Assembly: GCA_035536185.1 (NCBI GenBank)
Contig: DATLOM010000060.1
Location: 19,357-83,356, forward strand
Length of the DNA: 64,000 bases
Direction of reading: 5' to 3'
From: GCA-2861595 sp035536185
Lineage (GTDB): Bacteria; Actinomycetota; Acidimicrobiia; Acidimicrobiales; GCA-2861595
In this document: positions 1 through 8,632 of the stretch, piece by piece
Layout: each line of letters begins with the position of its first letter
Position numbering within the stretch: position 1 is the stretch's first letter
Notes under the pieces: model-generated
Told to the model about the DNA's origin: nothing
The model's database searches: none
What the model saw: only the letters and a program-made list of their open reading frames with translations
Position numbers and translations under genes: made by a program

Positions 1-505
1 TGAAGCTTCGGGCTCGATCGTCGGAGGTGGTGAGGAAGACACCCATGGGCTCGTTCCCGGTCCCGGCCAGCCCGACGAAGAGGTAGTAGAGCCTGCCTCC
101 CTGGTCGAATGCCGCCTCGGGCGCATAGCACCTCTCGGCGCCGGCCGGCAGCTTCGGTACGGGCCGTGCGCTGGTCCAGCTGCGGCCGCCGTCGCCCGAG
201 AGCTGGAGCGCGCAGCTGAACTCGGGTGCGTCGACCCGGTTCGCCATCGCTACGAACCGCTCGTCTCTCGGATCGGCCACCAACGCCGGGGAGTTGTTGG
301 CCACCTCCCGCCCTGCGTCCATGGCGGTCACCGGCACCTCGGCGTCGACGGAGGGCTTCGCGCCAGCGGCCGGCGCGCTGGTGGCCGGCACCACGCCGAA
401 GGATAGGGCAAGGCCGGCGGCGGCAAAGGTGAGGCCGACCAGGGCCAGTACGAGCGTCAGCCCGGTGCGGAGATCGCTCCGCACCGGGCTGGCATGTTCA
501 TCCAC
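1..505 (-). CDS. BNR/sialidase-fold secreted protein, 5' part (runs off left edge)
   Basis: Only the N-terminal 168 residues are present. A GTG at 505 is followed by a hydrophobic export segment, then a sequence closely matching the two BNR proteins at 49208-50758 and 51287-52894: NNSPALVADPRDERF, a Cys in the first blade (FSCALQLSGDGG), LPAGAERCYAPEAAFD and YYLFVGLAGTGNEPMG. The SGDGGRSW-type Asp box is characteristic of sialidase-like beta-propellers. Sialidase catalytic residues cannot be judged, so only the fold is claimed. The Shine-Dalgarno site is weak (GGGAACC), and an in-frame GTG at 484 is an alternative start. A perfect 15-bp hairpin lies inside the first codons. Confidence 0.8.
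   Translation of the reverse strand, partial: MDEHASPVRSDLRTGLTLVLALVGLTFAAAGLALSFGVVPATSAPAAGAKPSVDAEVPVTAMDAGREVANNSPALVADPRDERFVAMANRVDAPEFSCALQLSGDGGRSWTSARPVPKLPAGAERCYAPEAAFDQGGRLYYLFVGLAGTGNEPMGVFLTTSDDRARSF
458..491. repeat. Perfect 15-bp inverted repeat with 4-nt loop inside the start of a CDS
   Basis: Arms at 458-472 and 477-491 are perfectly complementary around a 4-nt ATCG loop. The element begins 14 nt downstream of the GTG at 505 and covers about codons 5-16 of the left-edge BNR gene. In mRNA it would be a very stable hairpin near the ribosome loading site. No U-tract follows, so it does not look like an ordinary terminator. Confidence 0.75.
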
Positions 506-540
506 TGCAGGTTCCCACTTCCCCCGAGTTCGAACGACCC

Positions 541-1302
541 CTAGAAGCTGAAGAACGGGGCCTGAAGGCCGTACTGGGTCGAGCCGGTGAGGGGGGCCGG
601 CCTGGCGACGACCTTCGAGACGCAGATCGCGGACTCATCTGTTGTGAACGGCGAACTTGGGTCCCAGAGGTTCTGGCCCATGGTGTTGAGGCCAGTAAAG
701 GTCTCGGACCCGTTACCGGAACCGTTGACGGTGATCGTGTAGTCCCCTGTGGCCCTGATCGTCTTGACCGGGTTCTCATCGTTGGGTACGTACGCTCTGG
801 GATCACGGTCGTCACCACCAGGTTGGGCCCCAACCCACATGCAGTCCGTTATGTACTGGCGACTGAGCGGGTTGTCGGCGACGTTGGTGTACTCGAAGCC
901 GGTGGACCTGTAACTGACGGTGTAGTCGGCTGCCGGCAGGGTGTTGGACCCACCCGTGCCACTTCCGGCAAGCGGGTTGAAGTCGTCGTAGGCCGGGTCC
1001 AGCGGCCCGCCCGTGGCACCGCACATGGGCGACGGTGCCAGAGTGATGGTCAGGCTGCCGCCGACCTGGTCGATCGCTGCCTTGCCCGTAGGCTCGCCTC
1101 CGAGGTTGCAGTAGTCCATCCTCCCCGCGATGTTGGCGCCGTGGACGGTCACGCTCGGGCCGTTGACTTGGGTCCGGTTGCCCTTCACCGTCATCTTCCC
1201 GACGTAGGTGGTGCAGGCGAAGGCGACGCTGGACATGGCGACAACACTGCCCCCGATCCCGGCGGCGCACAGCAACTTCTTCTTTGTCATATTGATTCTC
1301 AA
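541..1302 (-). CDS. Secreted ACT-type protein (AxA-CTTY family), 253 aa
   Basis: Unknown function. An N-terminal signal peptide ends VAFA, followed directly by mature CTTYVGK. The mature part aligns in pattern with the protein at 57122-57661: CTTYxGK, MxYC, a mid Cys, SNxLP, TDCMxG and CVS near the end, so several cysteines are conserved and could form disulfides. The chosen start is TTG at 1302 because AAAGGAA lies 5-6 nt before it; ATG at 1290 is the alternative. A direct-repeat box with a TACTGT -10 lies about 150 nt upstream (1456-1488). A truncated frameshifted copy of its 3' end follows at 1492-1700. Confidence 0.8.
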   Translation of the reverse strand: MRINMTKKKLLCAAGIGGSVVAMSSVAFACTTYVGKMTVKGNRTQVNGPSVTVHGANIAGRMDYCNLGGEPTGKAAIDQVGGSLTITLAPSPMCGATGGPLDPAYDDFNPLAGSGTGGSNTLPAADYTVSYRSTGFEYTNVADNPLSRQYITDCMWVGAQPGGDDRDPRAYVPNDENPVKTIRATGDYTITVNGSGNGSETFTGLNTMGQNLWDPSSPFTTDESAICVSKVVARPAPLTGSTQYGLQAPFFSF

Positions 1303-1455
1303 GGTGATTCCTTTCTGGTTGGTGTAATCGTGAACTACGTGTAGCGCTTACTCACAGCTGTTGCTCCAGATCATGCACCGGCTAGACGCGGCCTCCCTCC
1401 CCCACCCGGGATCGTTTCTCCTTCGTCAGTATGACGGTCAACATTCAAAGAAACA

Positions 1456-1488
1456 ACAGTACGGGCGCTATCTTCAGTCAATCTTCAG
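1456..1488 (-). promoter_or_regulatory. 11-nt direct-repeat box plus -10 for the 541-1302 gene
   Basis: On the minus strand CTGAAG at 1488-1483 and again at 1477-1472 (11-nt period) is followed after 10 nt by TACTGT (1461-1456). The orientation is opposite to the CTTCAG form used at most other boxes in the window, but spacing to the -10 is the same. The predicted transcript start is near 1449, giving a leader of about 150 nt. Confidence 0.5.
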
Positions 1489-1491
1489 CAA

Positions 1492-1700
1492 CTAGAAGCT
1501 GTAGAAGGGGGCTTGTAGGCCGACGAGGTGAGCCAGCTCCCGCGGAGACGCAGATCGCCGACTCGTCGGTCGTCAGCGGCGCATCCGGGTCCCAGAGATT
1601 GTGGCCCATGCTGTTGAGGCCAGTGAAGGTCTCGGAGCCGTTGCCGGACCCGTCCACCGTTGATCGTGTAGTCGCAGGCGCCCTGATCGTCTTGACGGTC
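1492..1700 (-). pseudogene. Decayed 3' copy of the ACT-type gene 541-1302
   Basis: Minus-strand translation recovers the C-terminal third of the neighbouring gene in pieces: KTIRA, then after a frameshift GSGNGSETFTGLNSMG and NLWDPDAPLTTDESAICVS, then after a second shift GLQAPFYSF and a stop at 1492. The upstream two thirds and the start are missing. It is a tandem duplicate that has lost its reading frame. Confidence 0.8.
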
Positions 1701-1761
1701 CGCCTGTCGCACCGCGCGGCATCACCTTCAGTCGATCTCCACTAACGGGGTCTTGTCGGCC

Positions 1762-1780
1762 CTCGGCCCCTCAGGCCGAG
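1762..1780 (-). terminator. Short hairpin downstream of the Wzy-like gene
   Basis: CTCGGCC (1762-1768) pairs with GGCCGAG (1774-1780) around a 5-nt loop, 11 nt past the stop at 1791. There is no T-run, so it is at best a hairpin-only terminator or RNA end protector. Confidence 0.35.
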
Positions 1781-1790
1781 CCGGCGGGAA

Positions 1791-3995
1791 CTACTGAGTA
1801 CCTGGCTCAGCGACAACCCTTTTCAGCTCCTGGAGGAACCGTTTGTCGAGTGGGCTGGAGCGAACCGCTCGGCGGAGAGCAGCGACGGCGGATCTCCGTG
1901 CCGAGCCCGTTGCCGCCTCATAGCTGTCCACTCGATCGATCTCCAGGAGGATCGTGGCGTAACGATGGAGAAGAGTCGCGTCCCGCGGCGCCATCTTGGT
2001 GGCACCCTCGTAGGCTTTTCGGGCCTCGGCCAGGGCCTGCAGCTGGGGGGGCGACCCCGGCGGCAGTCCTCGAGCGGCTCGTGCCTTCGCCTGCCCGAGA
2101 AGGGCCAGGTAAGTCGGCTCCCAAGGATTCAGGGCGATGGCTCTCTTCAGGTTTCGGATGGATCGGTTCACGAGCTCACGGCCCGCTGCCCGATCTACGG
2201 GTTCAGCTCTGGCCGCGGCAGATCTTGCTGCCGCATTCTCCGTGAGCGCCGCTCGGTAGCTGCGGTCAGCTCGGTAGGGAGCGCTCACCAGTCTGGCGAA
2301 GCCGAACAGTGCGATCGCCGACAGGAGGACGGCGATCGCCTCCGTTCTCAGGTTTGTGCCCCGGTGGCGCGGAATCAGGTCGGCGGGTAAAGGCGCTCCG
2401 ATGGGAGCCCGCGTGACAACCACTATGAGCCCGAGAAGTGCCCAGAACGCAAAGGTGAGCCCGATCTGCTGCACGTTGAAGCTGGCCTGCACGACGTACG
2501 CAGCGAGAGCTGCTGCCAATGCAGCCAGAATGAGACGTGCCTCCCTCGCAGCTCGAGCTTCGGAGGGGTCATTGCTGCCCTCCAGTCGGCGAAGGCGCTT
2601 CATCGCCGTAATCGTTCGGGCCCCGGCGAACAGCAGGAGGGTAGAGAACAGTAGAAGCCCGGGGTACCCCTGATTGGCCAGGTAGTTCATGAACAGGTTG
2701 TGCGGTCCGTTGGCCGGCCTGGTGTCGTACCGCGGTGAAAGGGTCGCATAACCCTCCGGCCCGACCCCCACCAGGGGACGCTCGTTGGCCATACTCACGG
2801 CAGCCTTCCAGAAACTCGCGCGCTGCGCCGCAGTGCTTTCCCCGCTGAAGTCGAAGGTCGAGGCCAACTGGTCCACCGCGCCGATCGAGCCGAATGCCTG
2901 TCCCGCCGCCAACACGGCTACGACGGCCAGCCCCATGATCGAGACGGCCAGTCGCCGCCGCCGGTGGAGCCGTGGCCGGAGGAGCCCTACCAGAAGGATG
3001 ACGGCGATGATGGAGGCGAGCCACGCCCCCCGCGTCGAGGTTTGGAGCAACTCGACCATCAGGGCGGCGGTCATCGCGACGATCAGGCCCCGAATCCACC
3101 ATGCTTGGTGGAGCAATAGCAGTACCAGGCCGATCGGGAGGAGCATCGCCAGGAAACCGGCCAGATGGTTAGGGTTCCCGAACGTGGACCAGATTGAGCT
3201 TCCCTTGGCGAAGGTGAGCGATTCGCCCCAGTCCACCCAGTCCCAGTCTGGGCCCGACCACGTTCGGTCGTGAAGTTGCATCAGCCCGTAGAGCACGACG
3301 AGACCGCCGGCTCCGAAGTAGAGCACCGACACAGCGTTCTTCACATCGCGGAGCGCGAACGACTCCGCGATGGCGAAGAACAGCACGGTGAAGGCAACGG
3401 CCGAGTACAACCCGTCGTACGACCTGTAGTCCCCGAGCAGGCTCAACCGAGGATCGAGGCTGGTGGCCGTGGTCACCGCCGTCCAGCCGAGGAGCCCCAG
3501 AACGGGCCAAGTCAGGCCGTTCCTCCATTCCGGGAAGCGGCGATGCCGGAGCCAGTCGAGGATCCAGAGCAGAGCGAGAACGAAGCTCCCGATGGCCACG
3601 ACCGTGTACTTCGGGAGGTTGAAGCCCTCGACGGTGCCAGGATCGAAGAGGACAGGTACCACCGCAAGCAGCACGAGCAGGACGAATTTTCTCGAACTGC
3701 GCCATGGCTCCTCGCGTCGGGCCACGGCGCGTCCCGCACCAACCACCAAGACACCGACGGCGCCGGCGAAGAGGAGGAAGACGGTTGGGGCGCCGCGGTG
3801 GACGACGCCGGCCAGGGACAGCGCCAAGACGAGGGCCGCGAACCCGCCGAATGTGACCAGATAGCCGAAGCCCGAGCCTGTCGGCCACCGTGGCGCGAGC
3901 GGGCCGCGCTTCTGTGGCGTAACCGTCAGAGGGCTGCTCCGCCCCTCAGGATCAGCTCTTGGGGAGGAAGAGCGCGCGGCGCGCTCCCGCTGCAC
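1791..3995 (-). CDS. Wzy/WaaL-like O-antigen polymerase or ligase with C-terminal TPR-like region
   Basis: A 734-aa polytopic membrane protein. The first about 560 residues contain roughly 12 hydrophobic segments and the O-antigen ligase signature: NPNHLAGFLAMLLP in the middle and GVGPEGYATLSPRYDTRP then GPHNLFMNYLANQG in the large periplasmic loop. The soluble tail (about residues 600-700) looks like TPR helices (AIALNPWEPTYLALLGQAKA). It would polymerise or transfer undecaprenyl-linked glycan outside the membrane, fitting the polysaccharide locus at 16-28 kb. The GTG at 3995 overlaps the previous gene by 44 nt, implying co-transcription from the box at 4565-4597. The true start may lie a little downstream. 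Confidence 0.85.
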   Translation of the reverse strand: MQRERAARSSSPRADPEGRSSPLTVTPQKRGPLAPRWPTGSGFGYLVTFGGFAALVLALSLAGVVHRGAPTVFLLFAGAVGVLVVGAGRAVARREEPWRSSRKFVLLVLLAVVPVLFDPGTVEGFNLPKYTVVAIGSFVLALLWILDWLRHRRFPEWRNGLTWPVLGLLGWTAVTTATSLDPRLSLLGDYRSYDGLYSAVAFTVLFFAIAESFALRDVKNAVSVLYFGAGGLVVLYGLMQLHDRTWSGPDWDWVDWGESLTFAKGSSIWSTFGNPNHLAGFLAMLLPIGLVLLLLHQAWWIRGLIVAMTAALMVELLQTSTRGAWLASIIAVILLVGLLRPRLHRRRRLAVSIMGLAVVAVLAAGQAFGSIGAVDQLASTFDFSGESTAAQRASFWKAAVSMANERPLVGVGPEGYATLSPRYDTRPANGPHNLFMNYLANQGYPGLLLFSTLLLFAGARTITAMKRLRRLEGSNDPSEARAAREARLILAALAAALAAYVVQASFNVQQIGLTFAFWALLGLIVVVTRAPIGAPLPADLIPRHRGTNLRTEAIAVLLSAIALFGFARLVSAPYRADRSYRAALTENAAARSAAARAEPVDRAAGRELVNRSIRNLKRAIALNPWEPTYLALLGQAKARAARGLPPGSPPQLQALAEARKAYEGATKMAPRDATLLHRYATILLEIDRVDSYEAATGSARRSAVAALRRAVRSSPLDKRFLQELKRVVAEPGTQ

Positions 3996-4527
3996 CGAAC
4001 CCGAGCGCCAATGCCGCCAGTCCTACCGTCAACAGGATCACCCCCGGCTCGAGCGGGTTGCCCGCCGGCTCCTGTGTTAGGGACTCGTGAGGGGCGCTGG
4101 AGAACGCCTCCCACGGCCCGTCGATGGCATCCGCAGCGGACGAAGCGGCGAGATTGCCCGCCGTCGGTGGGGTCACCTCTATGGCAGCCCGCCCAAGTCC
4201 TTGATCGCCGGCAACCAGCACGAGGTAGTACACCCCCGGGTCCACCGCTGGAACGGTGATCTCAGTGGAGAAGCCGCTTCCGAACTGTCCCCCGTCGGCC
4301 ATGGCGGTAGCGAGGATTGGTCCACGCACACCGTTCCATCGGATCTCGACGATGCCGGGAGTGGCCGAGTCACCGCTCAACACGAGCCTTGTCTGTGGGG
4401 CAGCCGCCTGTACGGCCAGGGGAGCGATGCCAACTTGAGCCGTGCAGGCCCACGCCACACCGGCGAAGCCGAGCGCGGCCGCCACCACGCCGAGCACGAC
4501 ACCGATGCTGCGCTTTTTAACTCTCAT
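3952..4527 (-). CDS. Secreted ACT-type protein with C-terminal membrane anchor, 191 aa
   Basis: ATG at 4527 begins a basic, hydrophobic signal peptide ending VAWA, followed by mature CTAQVG. An Ig-like stretch follows (VEIRWNGVRGPILATA, VDPGVYYLVLVAG), matching the protein at 38890-39885. Near the end a hydrophobic helix (VILLTVGLAALALGFGAAG) and the basic tail RRALFLPKS suggest membrane anchoring. The function is unknown. A direct-repeat box and CATACT -10 lie just upstream, and the Wzy-like gene overlaps the 3' end. Confidence 0.8.
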   Translation of the reverse strand: MRVKKRSIGVVLGVVAAALGFAGVAWACTAQVGIAPLAVQAAAPQTRLVLSGDSATPGIVEIRWNGVRGPILATAMADGGQFGSGFSTEITVPAVDPGVYYLVLVAGDQGLGRAAIEVTPPTAGNLAASSAADAIDGPWEAFSSAPHESLTQEPAGNPLEPGVILLTVGLAALALGFGAAGARRALFLPKS

Positions 4528-4564
4528 CGACTGCTCCGATCACTGTGCCGCCGGTGTAATGCCC

Positions 4565-4597
4565 AGTATGAGGCCTCCACCTGAAGAATCCCTGAAA
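4565..4597 (-). promoter_or_regulatory. 11-nt direct-repeat box plus -10 for the 3952-4527/Wzy-like pair
   Basis: Minus strand TTTCAG (4597-4592) and CTTCAG (4586-4581) are 11 nt apart, followed after 10 nt by CATACT (4570-4565). The predicted transcript start is about 30 nt before the ATG at 4527. The 4527 gene and the overlapping Wzy-like gene would share this promoter. Confidence 0.6.
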
Positions 4598-4611
4598 TTC
4601 CAGCAAGTTTT

Positions 4612-7374
4612 TCAACGACCGCTAGCCTGGGCATTGCTGGGTGCTCTCACGCTGACGGGCGCGGCCAATTCCATGAGCTCCGGAGCCGAGATGCTCTCTC
4701 TGGCGAGGAGCGCGGCAGCCACCCGATCGAGTGCGGGCCTGGAGGCGGCGAGGACCTCGTGTGCCCGCTGGTGACCCTGGCCGAGAAGGCGGCGCGTCTC
4801 GGCGTAGATGATGCGGGCCTCCTCGTCGGAACGACCTGAGCTTTCGCCCCCCCGACCGTCGCTGTAGGCCATGGGCCCGAGTGCGTCACTCATCCCCAAC
4901 TCGCACACCATGCGCCGAGCGAGCCCAGTAGCTCTCTGAAGGTCGGCGGCGGCACCCGAGGCACGGTCGCCGAAAACGATCTCCTCCGCCACCCGGCCCG
5001 CGAGAAGCGCGGCGATGTGGTCGATGAGCTCGGACTGGGAGCGGAGGACCCGGTCGTGACTTTCGATTACCGCACAGTGCCCCACAGCATCCCCGTGGGC
5101 GAGGATGGTGAGCTTGTGGGGCACTCCTGCGCCACCCAGCGCCAGCGCGACCAAGGCGTGCCCAGACTCGTGATAGGCCACCACGCGACGCTCGCCCTCG
5201 GTCAGGATGGTGCCTCTCGAGGCGACCCCCATCACTGCGCGGTCTATACTATCCTCGACAAGGGCCATGGATATTTCGGTGTGCCCTCGGCGGGCAGCCA
5301 GGAGAGCGGCCTCGTTGACCACGTTGGCTAGGTCGGCTCCGGAGAATCCTCTGGCCAGTGCCGCTACCCGATCCAGATCGACATCGGGAGCCAGGGTCTT
5401 GTCCCGGACGTGGATGTCGAGGATCGCGCGACGCCCGGCGCTGTCAGGTGGGGTCATGGTGATGTGACGATCGAAACGGCCAGGCCGCACTAGGGCAGGG
5501 TCCAGTATGTCGGGGCGGTTGGTGGCGGCGATGACTATCACCGCCGTACGGGGTTCGAAGCCGTCCAGTTCGACGAGGATCTGGTTCAGGGTCTGTTCCA
5601 CCTCACGGTGGTTGCTGGTGCTGACCCCGCGGCTGGCGCCGATGGCATCGATCTCGTCGATGAACACGATCGCCGGCGATACGGAGCGGGCTTCGGCGAA
5701 CAGTTCCCGCACGCGTGACGCCCCCTCGCCCACGAAGACCTCCACGAACTCGCTGCCGGCCACGGAATAGAAGGCGGCGTTCGCTTCCCCAGCGACGGCC
5801 CGGGCGAGAAGGGTCTTCCCGCAGCCGGGCGGGCCCGACAGCAGGATCCCCCGCGGCACCTGGGCGCCCATGGCGGCGAAACGGTCGGGGTCCATGAGGT
5901 ACTCCCGTACCTCGGCCAGCTCGACGAGCGCGTCATCGACGCCGGCGACCTCGGCGAAGGTGACGCGAGCAGTGCCGCCGTGGCGGCGGGCAATGGTGCG
6001 GTCCTTCATGGACAATCGACGTTGCCGTTCCGGAGCTTCCAGTATCCGCTGTAAAGCCGCGTCCAGCTCCTCCTGGGAGATGACCTGCTTGTGAGCCCGG
6101 GCGGCGAGCAGGGCACCCTCGTTCATCACTGAGGCAAGGTCGGCCCCTGTGAAGCCGATCGCCCGAGAGGCAAGCGAGGCCAGGTCGACGTCGGGCCCCA
6201 GTTGCTTCGTACGAGCGTGGAGAGACAGGATGGCCAGCCGGTCCGACTCGTCCGGGCGTTCAAGGCCGATGGTGCGGTCGAAGCGGCCAGGGCGCAGGAG
6301 CGCCTGGTCCAGGATGTCAGGACGATTGGTGGCTGCTACGACGATGATGCCGTCCGAGGGCGAGAAGCCGTCCATCTCGGCGAGCACCTGATTGAGCGCC
6401 TGCTCCTGCTCGCCGTGGGCGCCCATGGCGCCACCGGTACCTCGAGCCCTGCCTATGGAGTCCAGCTCGTCGATGAACACGATCGACGGCGCGTTCTCCC
6501 GCGCTTGGGCAAAGAGATCCCGGACCCGCGCCGCGCCTACTCCTACGTACAGCTCTACGAAGTCGGAGCCCGATATCGAATAGAAGGACGCTCCCGCCTC
6601 ACCGGCGAGGGCCTTGGCCAACAGCGTCTTGCCACACCCGGGCGGCCCGTAGAGGAGCAGGCCCTTCGGGACCTGGGCGCCGAGTGCTGCAAAGCGGCTG
6701 GGATCCGACAGGAACTCCTTGACCTCCCGCAGCTCGGCCACCGCGGCGTCCTGCCCGGCTACGTCAGTAAACCTGGCCACTGCCTCCTCTCCGGTGATTC
6801 GGCGGGCACCACTCCGGACGCCGAACAAGCCCGTGCCCCGCCGGTAGGACAGGATCAGGTAGACGAAGAGCACGACCATGATGAGCCCGGGGAGAAGGAA
6901 GCTGGCCAGTGATGCCACCCGCTTGCCAACCTGTTGGTCGATTGTGGTGGGGATGTTCTGGCGGAGTAGGAGCTGTAGGACCTGACTCTGGGACCCGCGA
7001 AGAAGCGGAGCGTTGAACGCCCGAGTAACGCCCGGTACGGGATCTGGTACGACGTCTCCTGGTGCCAGCTCCCCGAGCTGATGGCCGTGATCGCCTCCCG
7101 AGGCACCGAGCTGTGCCGGTCCGCCGCCGCCGGCCGATGGCGAGCGGGGAACGTAGCGGCCGACGACATAGGCGTCCTCGTCGAGGAACTCGGCGTGGCG
7201 GATGTGGCCTTGGCTGGCCAGCTTGACGAAAGTATCGAAGCGGAGCCGGTCCCCCGACACGTGCGGGCGTGACAACTCGAGGACACCCACGTAAGCAACC
7301 ACGAGAGCTGCGACGAGCAGCCCTGTCCAGAGGCCGAGCCTGCTCTTCTTGGGCTTCGAGGAGCGCTTGCTCAC
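4612..7374 (-). CDS. ftsH: FtsH-like membrane protease with two AAA modules and an M41 domain
   Basis: A 920-aa zinc protease. Transmembrane helices lie at about 15-35 and 157-176, with an extracytoplasmic segment between. The first AAA module has Walker A GPPGCGKT at 243-250, Walker B IVFIDELD near 298-305 and arginine-finger region RPGRFDR. The second has GPPGCGKT at 514-521, IVFIDEID near 569-576 and its own RPGRFDR. The M41 site HESGH is at 735-739, with a downstream AADLQRATGLARRM region expected to supply the third zinc ligand. Canonical FtsH has one AAA module and is about 600-700 aa. The GTG start at 7374 is preceded by GGGGGAA and aligns with the paralogue at 31822-34551 (KKSRLGLWTG). 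The gene would degrade misassembled membrane proteins. Confidence 0.92.
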   Translation of the reverse strand: MSKRSSKPKKSRLGLWTGLLVAALVVAYVGVLELSRPHVSGDRLRFDTFVKLASQGHIRHAEFLDEDAYVVGRYVPRSPSAGGGGPAQLGASGGDHGHQLGELAPGDVVPDPVPGVTRAFNAPLLRGSQSQVLQLLLRQNIPTTIDQQVGKRVASLASFLLPGLIMVVLFVYLILSYRRGTGLFGVRSGARRITGEEAVARFTDVAGQDAAVAELREVKEFLSDPSRFAALGAQVPKGLLLYGPPGCGKTLLAKALAGEAGASFYSISGSDFVELYVGVGAARVRDLFAQARENAPSIVFIDELDSIGRARGTGGAMGAHGEQEQALNQVLAEMDGFSPSDGIIVVAATNRPDILDQALLRPGRFDRTIGLERPDESDRLAILSLHARTKQLGPDVDLASLASRAIGFTGADLASVMNEGALLAARAHKQVISQEELDAALQRILEAPERQRRLSMKDRTIARRHGGTARVTFAEVAGVDDALVELAEVREYLMDPDRFAAMGAQVPRGILLSGPPGCGKTLLARAVAGEANAAFYSVAGSEFVEVFVGEGASRVRELFAEARSVSPAIVFIDEIDAIGASRGVSTSNHREVEQTLNQILVELDGFEPRTAVIVIAATNRPDILDPALVRPGRFDRHITMTPPDSAGRRAILDIHVRDKTLAPDVDLDRVAALARGFSGADLANVVNEAALLAARRGHTEISMALVEDSIDRAVMGVASRGTILTEGERRVVAYHESGHALVALALGGAGVPHKLTILAHGDAVGHCAVIESHDRVLRSQSELIDHIAALLAGRVAEEIVFGDRASGAAADLQRATGLARRMVCELGMSDALGPMAYSDGRGGESSGRSDEEARIIYAETRRLLGQGHQRAHEVLAASRPALDRVAAALLARESISAPELMELAAPVSVRAPSNAQASGR

Positions 7375-7442
7375 GTCGGTGTTCCCCCATGCCGTCGCCT
7401 GGCACACGTGACTGAGCGGGGTGAAAGGTCTTCCACGTCGCC

Positions 7443-7476
7443 ATTGTGGCAACACTTTCTGAAGATTTGCTGAAGC
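7443..7476 (-). promoter_or_regulatory. 11-nt direct-repeat box plus -10 for the FtsH-like gene
   Basis: Minus strand CTTCAG (7476-7471) and CTTCAG (7465-7460) are perfect 11-nt repeats, followed after 11 nt by CACAAT (7448-7443). The same CACAAT occurs at the equivalent position at 48453-48458. The predicted leader is about 60 nt. Confidence 0.65.
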
Positions 7477-7482
7477 TGACGC

Positions 7483-8028
7483 CTACCTGTCAGGCGGCGG
7501 GTCGTCCGGCCTTGGCACCGGGTCTTCTTGTCTGGAAGCGGTTGTCGTCCTGTGCCGGGTCAGGGGCGCCGACGACAACGAGCCGAGTGACAATTTGGAG
7601 CCGGGCACGCTGGAGGTGGTTGCCGGCGAGCAGCACTCGCATGCAGTGCCGACATGGGCCGCCTGACGTACCTGGCTGAGCCAGGTGCCGAGCGGACGAA
7701 GGTCGGACAGTTCGACCAACCCATCTGCTCCGGCATCCCGGCTCGCCCGGCGCAGGGACGGGAACGCCGCCACCACCATCACGGCGCAACCGGGTGCCAG
7801 GCCCCGCAGTACCGTGACGATCCGCACACCCAACGGGGCCGTGGCGGCCAGGTCAACCACCGCTACGTGGGGGGCCGTCTCTGCGGCGACGGACAAGGCT
7901 TGGGCGGCTGAGCGTGTGACGGTGAGGGCACCGAAGCCGTAAAGGCCGAGGATGGTGGATATGGCACGGCACAGCTGAGGATCGTCCTCGCACAGGAGCG
8001 CTCTCAGCGTTTCAGGTTCCTGTGCCAC
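7483..8028 (-). CDS. Stand-alone degenerate response-regulator receiver protein, 181 aa
   Basis: Residues about 10-125 match a CheY-like receiver: the acidic pocket CEDDPQL and a phosphoacceptor-position Asp in VAVVDLAATAPLG. The conserved Thr is replaced in MVVAAF and the conserved Lys is absent in DGLVELSDLRP. Phosphorylation-dependent switching is therefore doubtful. The tail is Ser/Thr/Pro-rich with no DNA-binding domain. The GTG at 8028 lies exactly 7 nt after AATAAT, so it is likely leaderless. It is divergent from the PadR gene, and each has its own direct-repeat box. Confidence 0.7.
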   Translation of the reverse strand: MAQEPETLRALLCEDDPQLCRAISTILGLYGFGALTVTRSAAQALSVAAETAPHVAVVDLAATAPLGVRIVTVLRGLAPGCAVMVVAAFPSLRRASRDAGADGLVELSDLRPLGTWLSQVRQAAHVGTACECCSPATTSSVPGSKLSLGSLSSAPLTRHRTTTASRQEDPVPRPDDPPPDR

Positions 8029-8035
8029 ACCCTGG

Positions 8036-8069
8036 ATTATTGTGGCCCTTCACTGAAGAAACCCTGAAG
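8036..8069 (-). promoter_or_regulatory. 11-nt direct-repeat box plus -10 for the receiver gene
   Basis: Minus strand CTTCAG (8069-8064) and CTTCAG (8058-8053) are perfect repeats. After 11 nt comes AATAAT (8041-8036), and 7 nt later the GTG at 8028. This places the box at the -35 region of a leaderless transcript. Confidence 0.65.
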
Positions 8070-8101
8070 TTCCTTTCGAGACGCGGGTCTACGGGTGCTT
8101 T

Positions 8102-8134
8102 CTTCAGGCCTTCTTCAGCATGTGGGGGAATGCT
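8102..8134 (+). promoter_or_regulatory. 11-nt direct-repeat box plus -10 for the PadR gene
   Basis: CTTCAG at 8102-8107 and 8113-8118 are perfect repeats, followed after 10 nt by AATGCT (8129-8134) and 7 nt later by GTG at 8142. Together with 8036-8069 it forms a divergent pair of boxes in 70 bp, each pointing to its own gene. Confidence 0.6.
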
Positions 8135-8141
8135 CGTCGGG

Positions 8142-8564
8142 GTGAGCCGACGAGGCCTCAGGGACGAATTGAGCAGTCCGAGGGGATTCCTCGCCGCCTG
8201 CCTCCTCCTTCTACTCGGCGAGCGGAGCGGGTATGGCTATGAGTTGGTCGAGCGCCTCCGGCCCTTCTCCTTCGACGTAAGTGACCCGAGCCACGTGTAT
8301 CGGGTGCTGCGGTCGCTGGAGGCCCAGGGGCTGGCCTCCTCGACCTGGACGGTGCCGAGCGGGCATGGCCCATCCCGCCGGGTATACAGCATCACGGAGA
8401 AAGGGTGGAATTCGACCGGGGAGTGTGCCGCCGCCCTCGAGGAGCTGAGAGCAGGCGTGGACCAGTACCTGAGTCGCTTCCGGCTGGCGCACGCGGGCAC
8501 AAGAGCCAGAGTAAAGGGAGGCACCCGAACACGGGGTACCGACCCCTCGAAAACATTTCGGTAG
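8142..8564 (+). CDS. PadR-family transcriptional regulator
   Basis: About 140 aa. A winged-helix PadR core is visible: FLAACLLLLLGERSGYGYEL, then SHVYRVLRSLEAQGLASS (recognition region) and RRVYSITEKGW (wing). The short C-terminal helix may dimerise. The GTG at 8142 is chosen because it lies 7 nt after a plausible -10 (8129-8134) and the direct-repeat box would be at -35; ATG at 8130 is an alternative. PadR proteins usually repress genes for stress or efflux functions. Its target here is unknown, although it sits directly before a two-component pair. Confidence 0.8.
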   Translation: MSRRGLRDELSSPRGFLAACLLLLLGERSGYGYELVERLRPFSFDVSDPSHVYRVLRSLEAQGLASSTWTVPSGHGPSRRVYSITEKGWNSTGECAAALEELRAGVDQYLSRFRLAHAGTRARVKGGTRTRGTDPSKTFR

Positions 8565-8632
8565 GTGCGCGAGCCCACTTACCGGGTACAGCCCACTACC
8601 TCCAGGCTGCCGCGAAGCGACAGACTGTTAGG

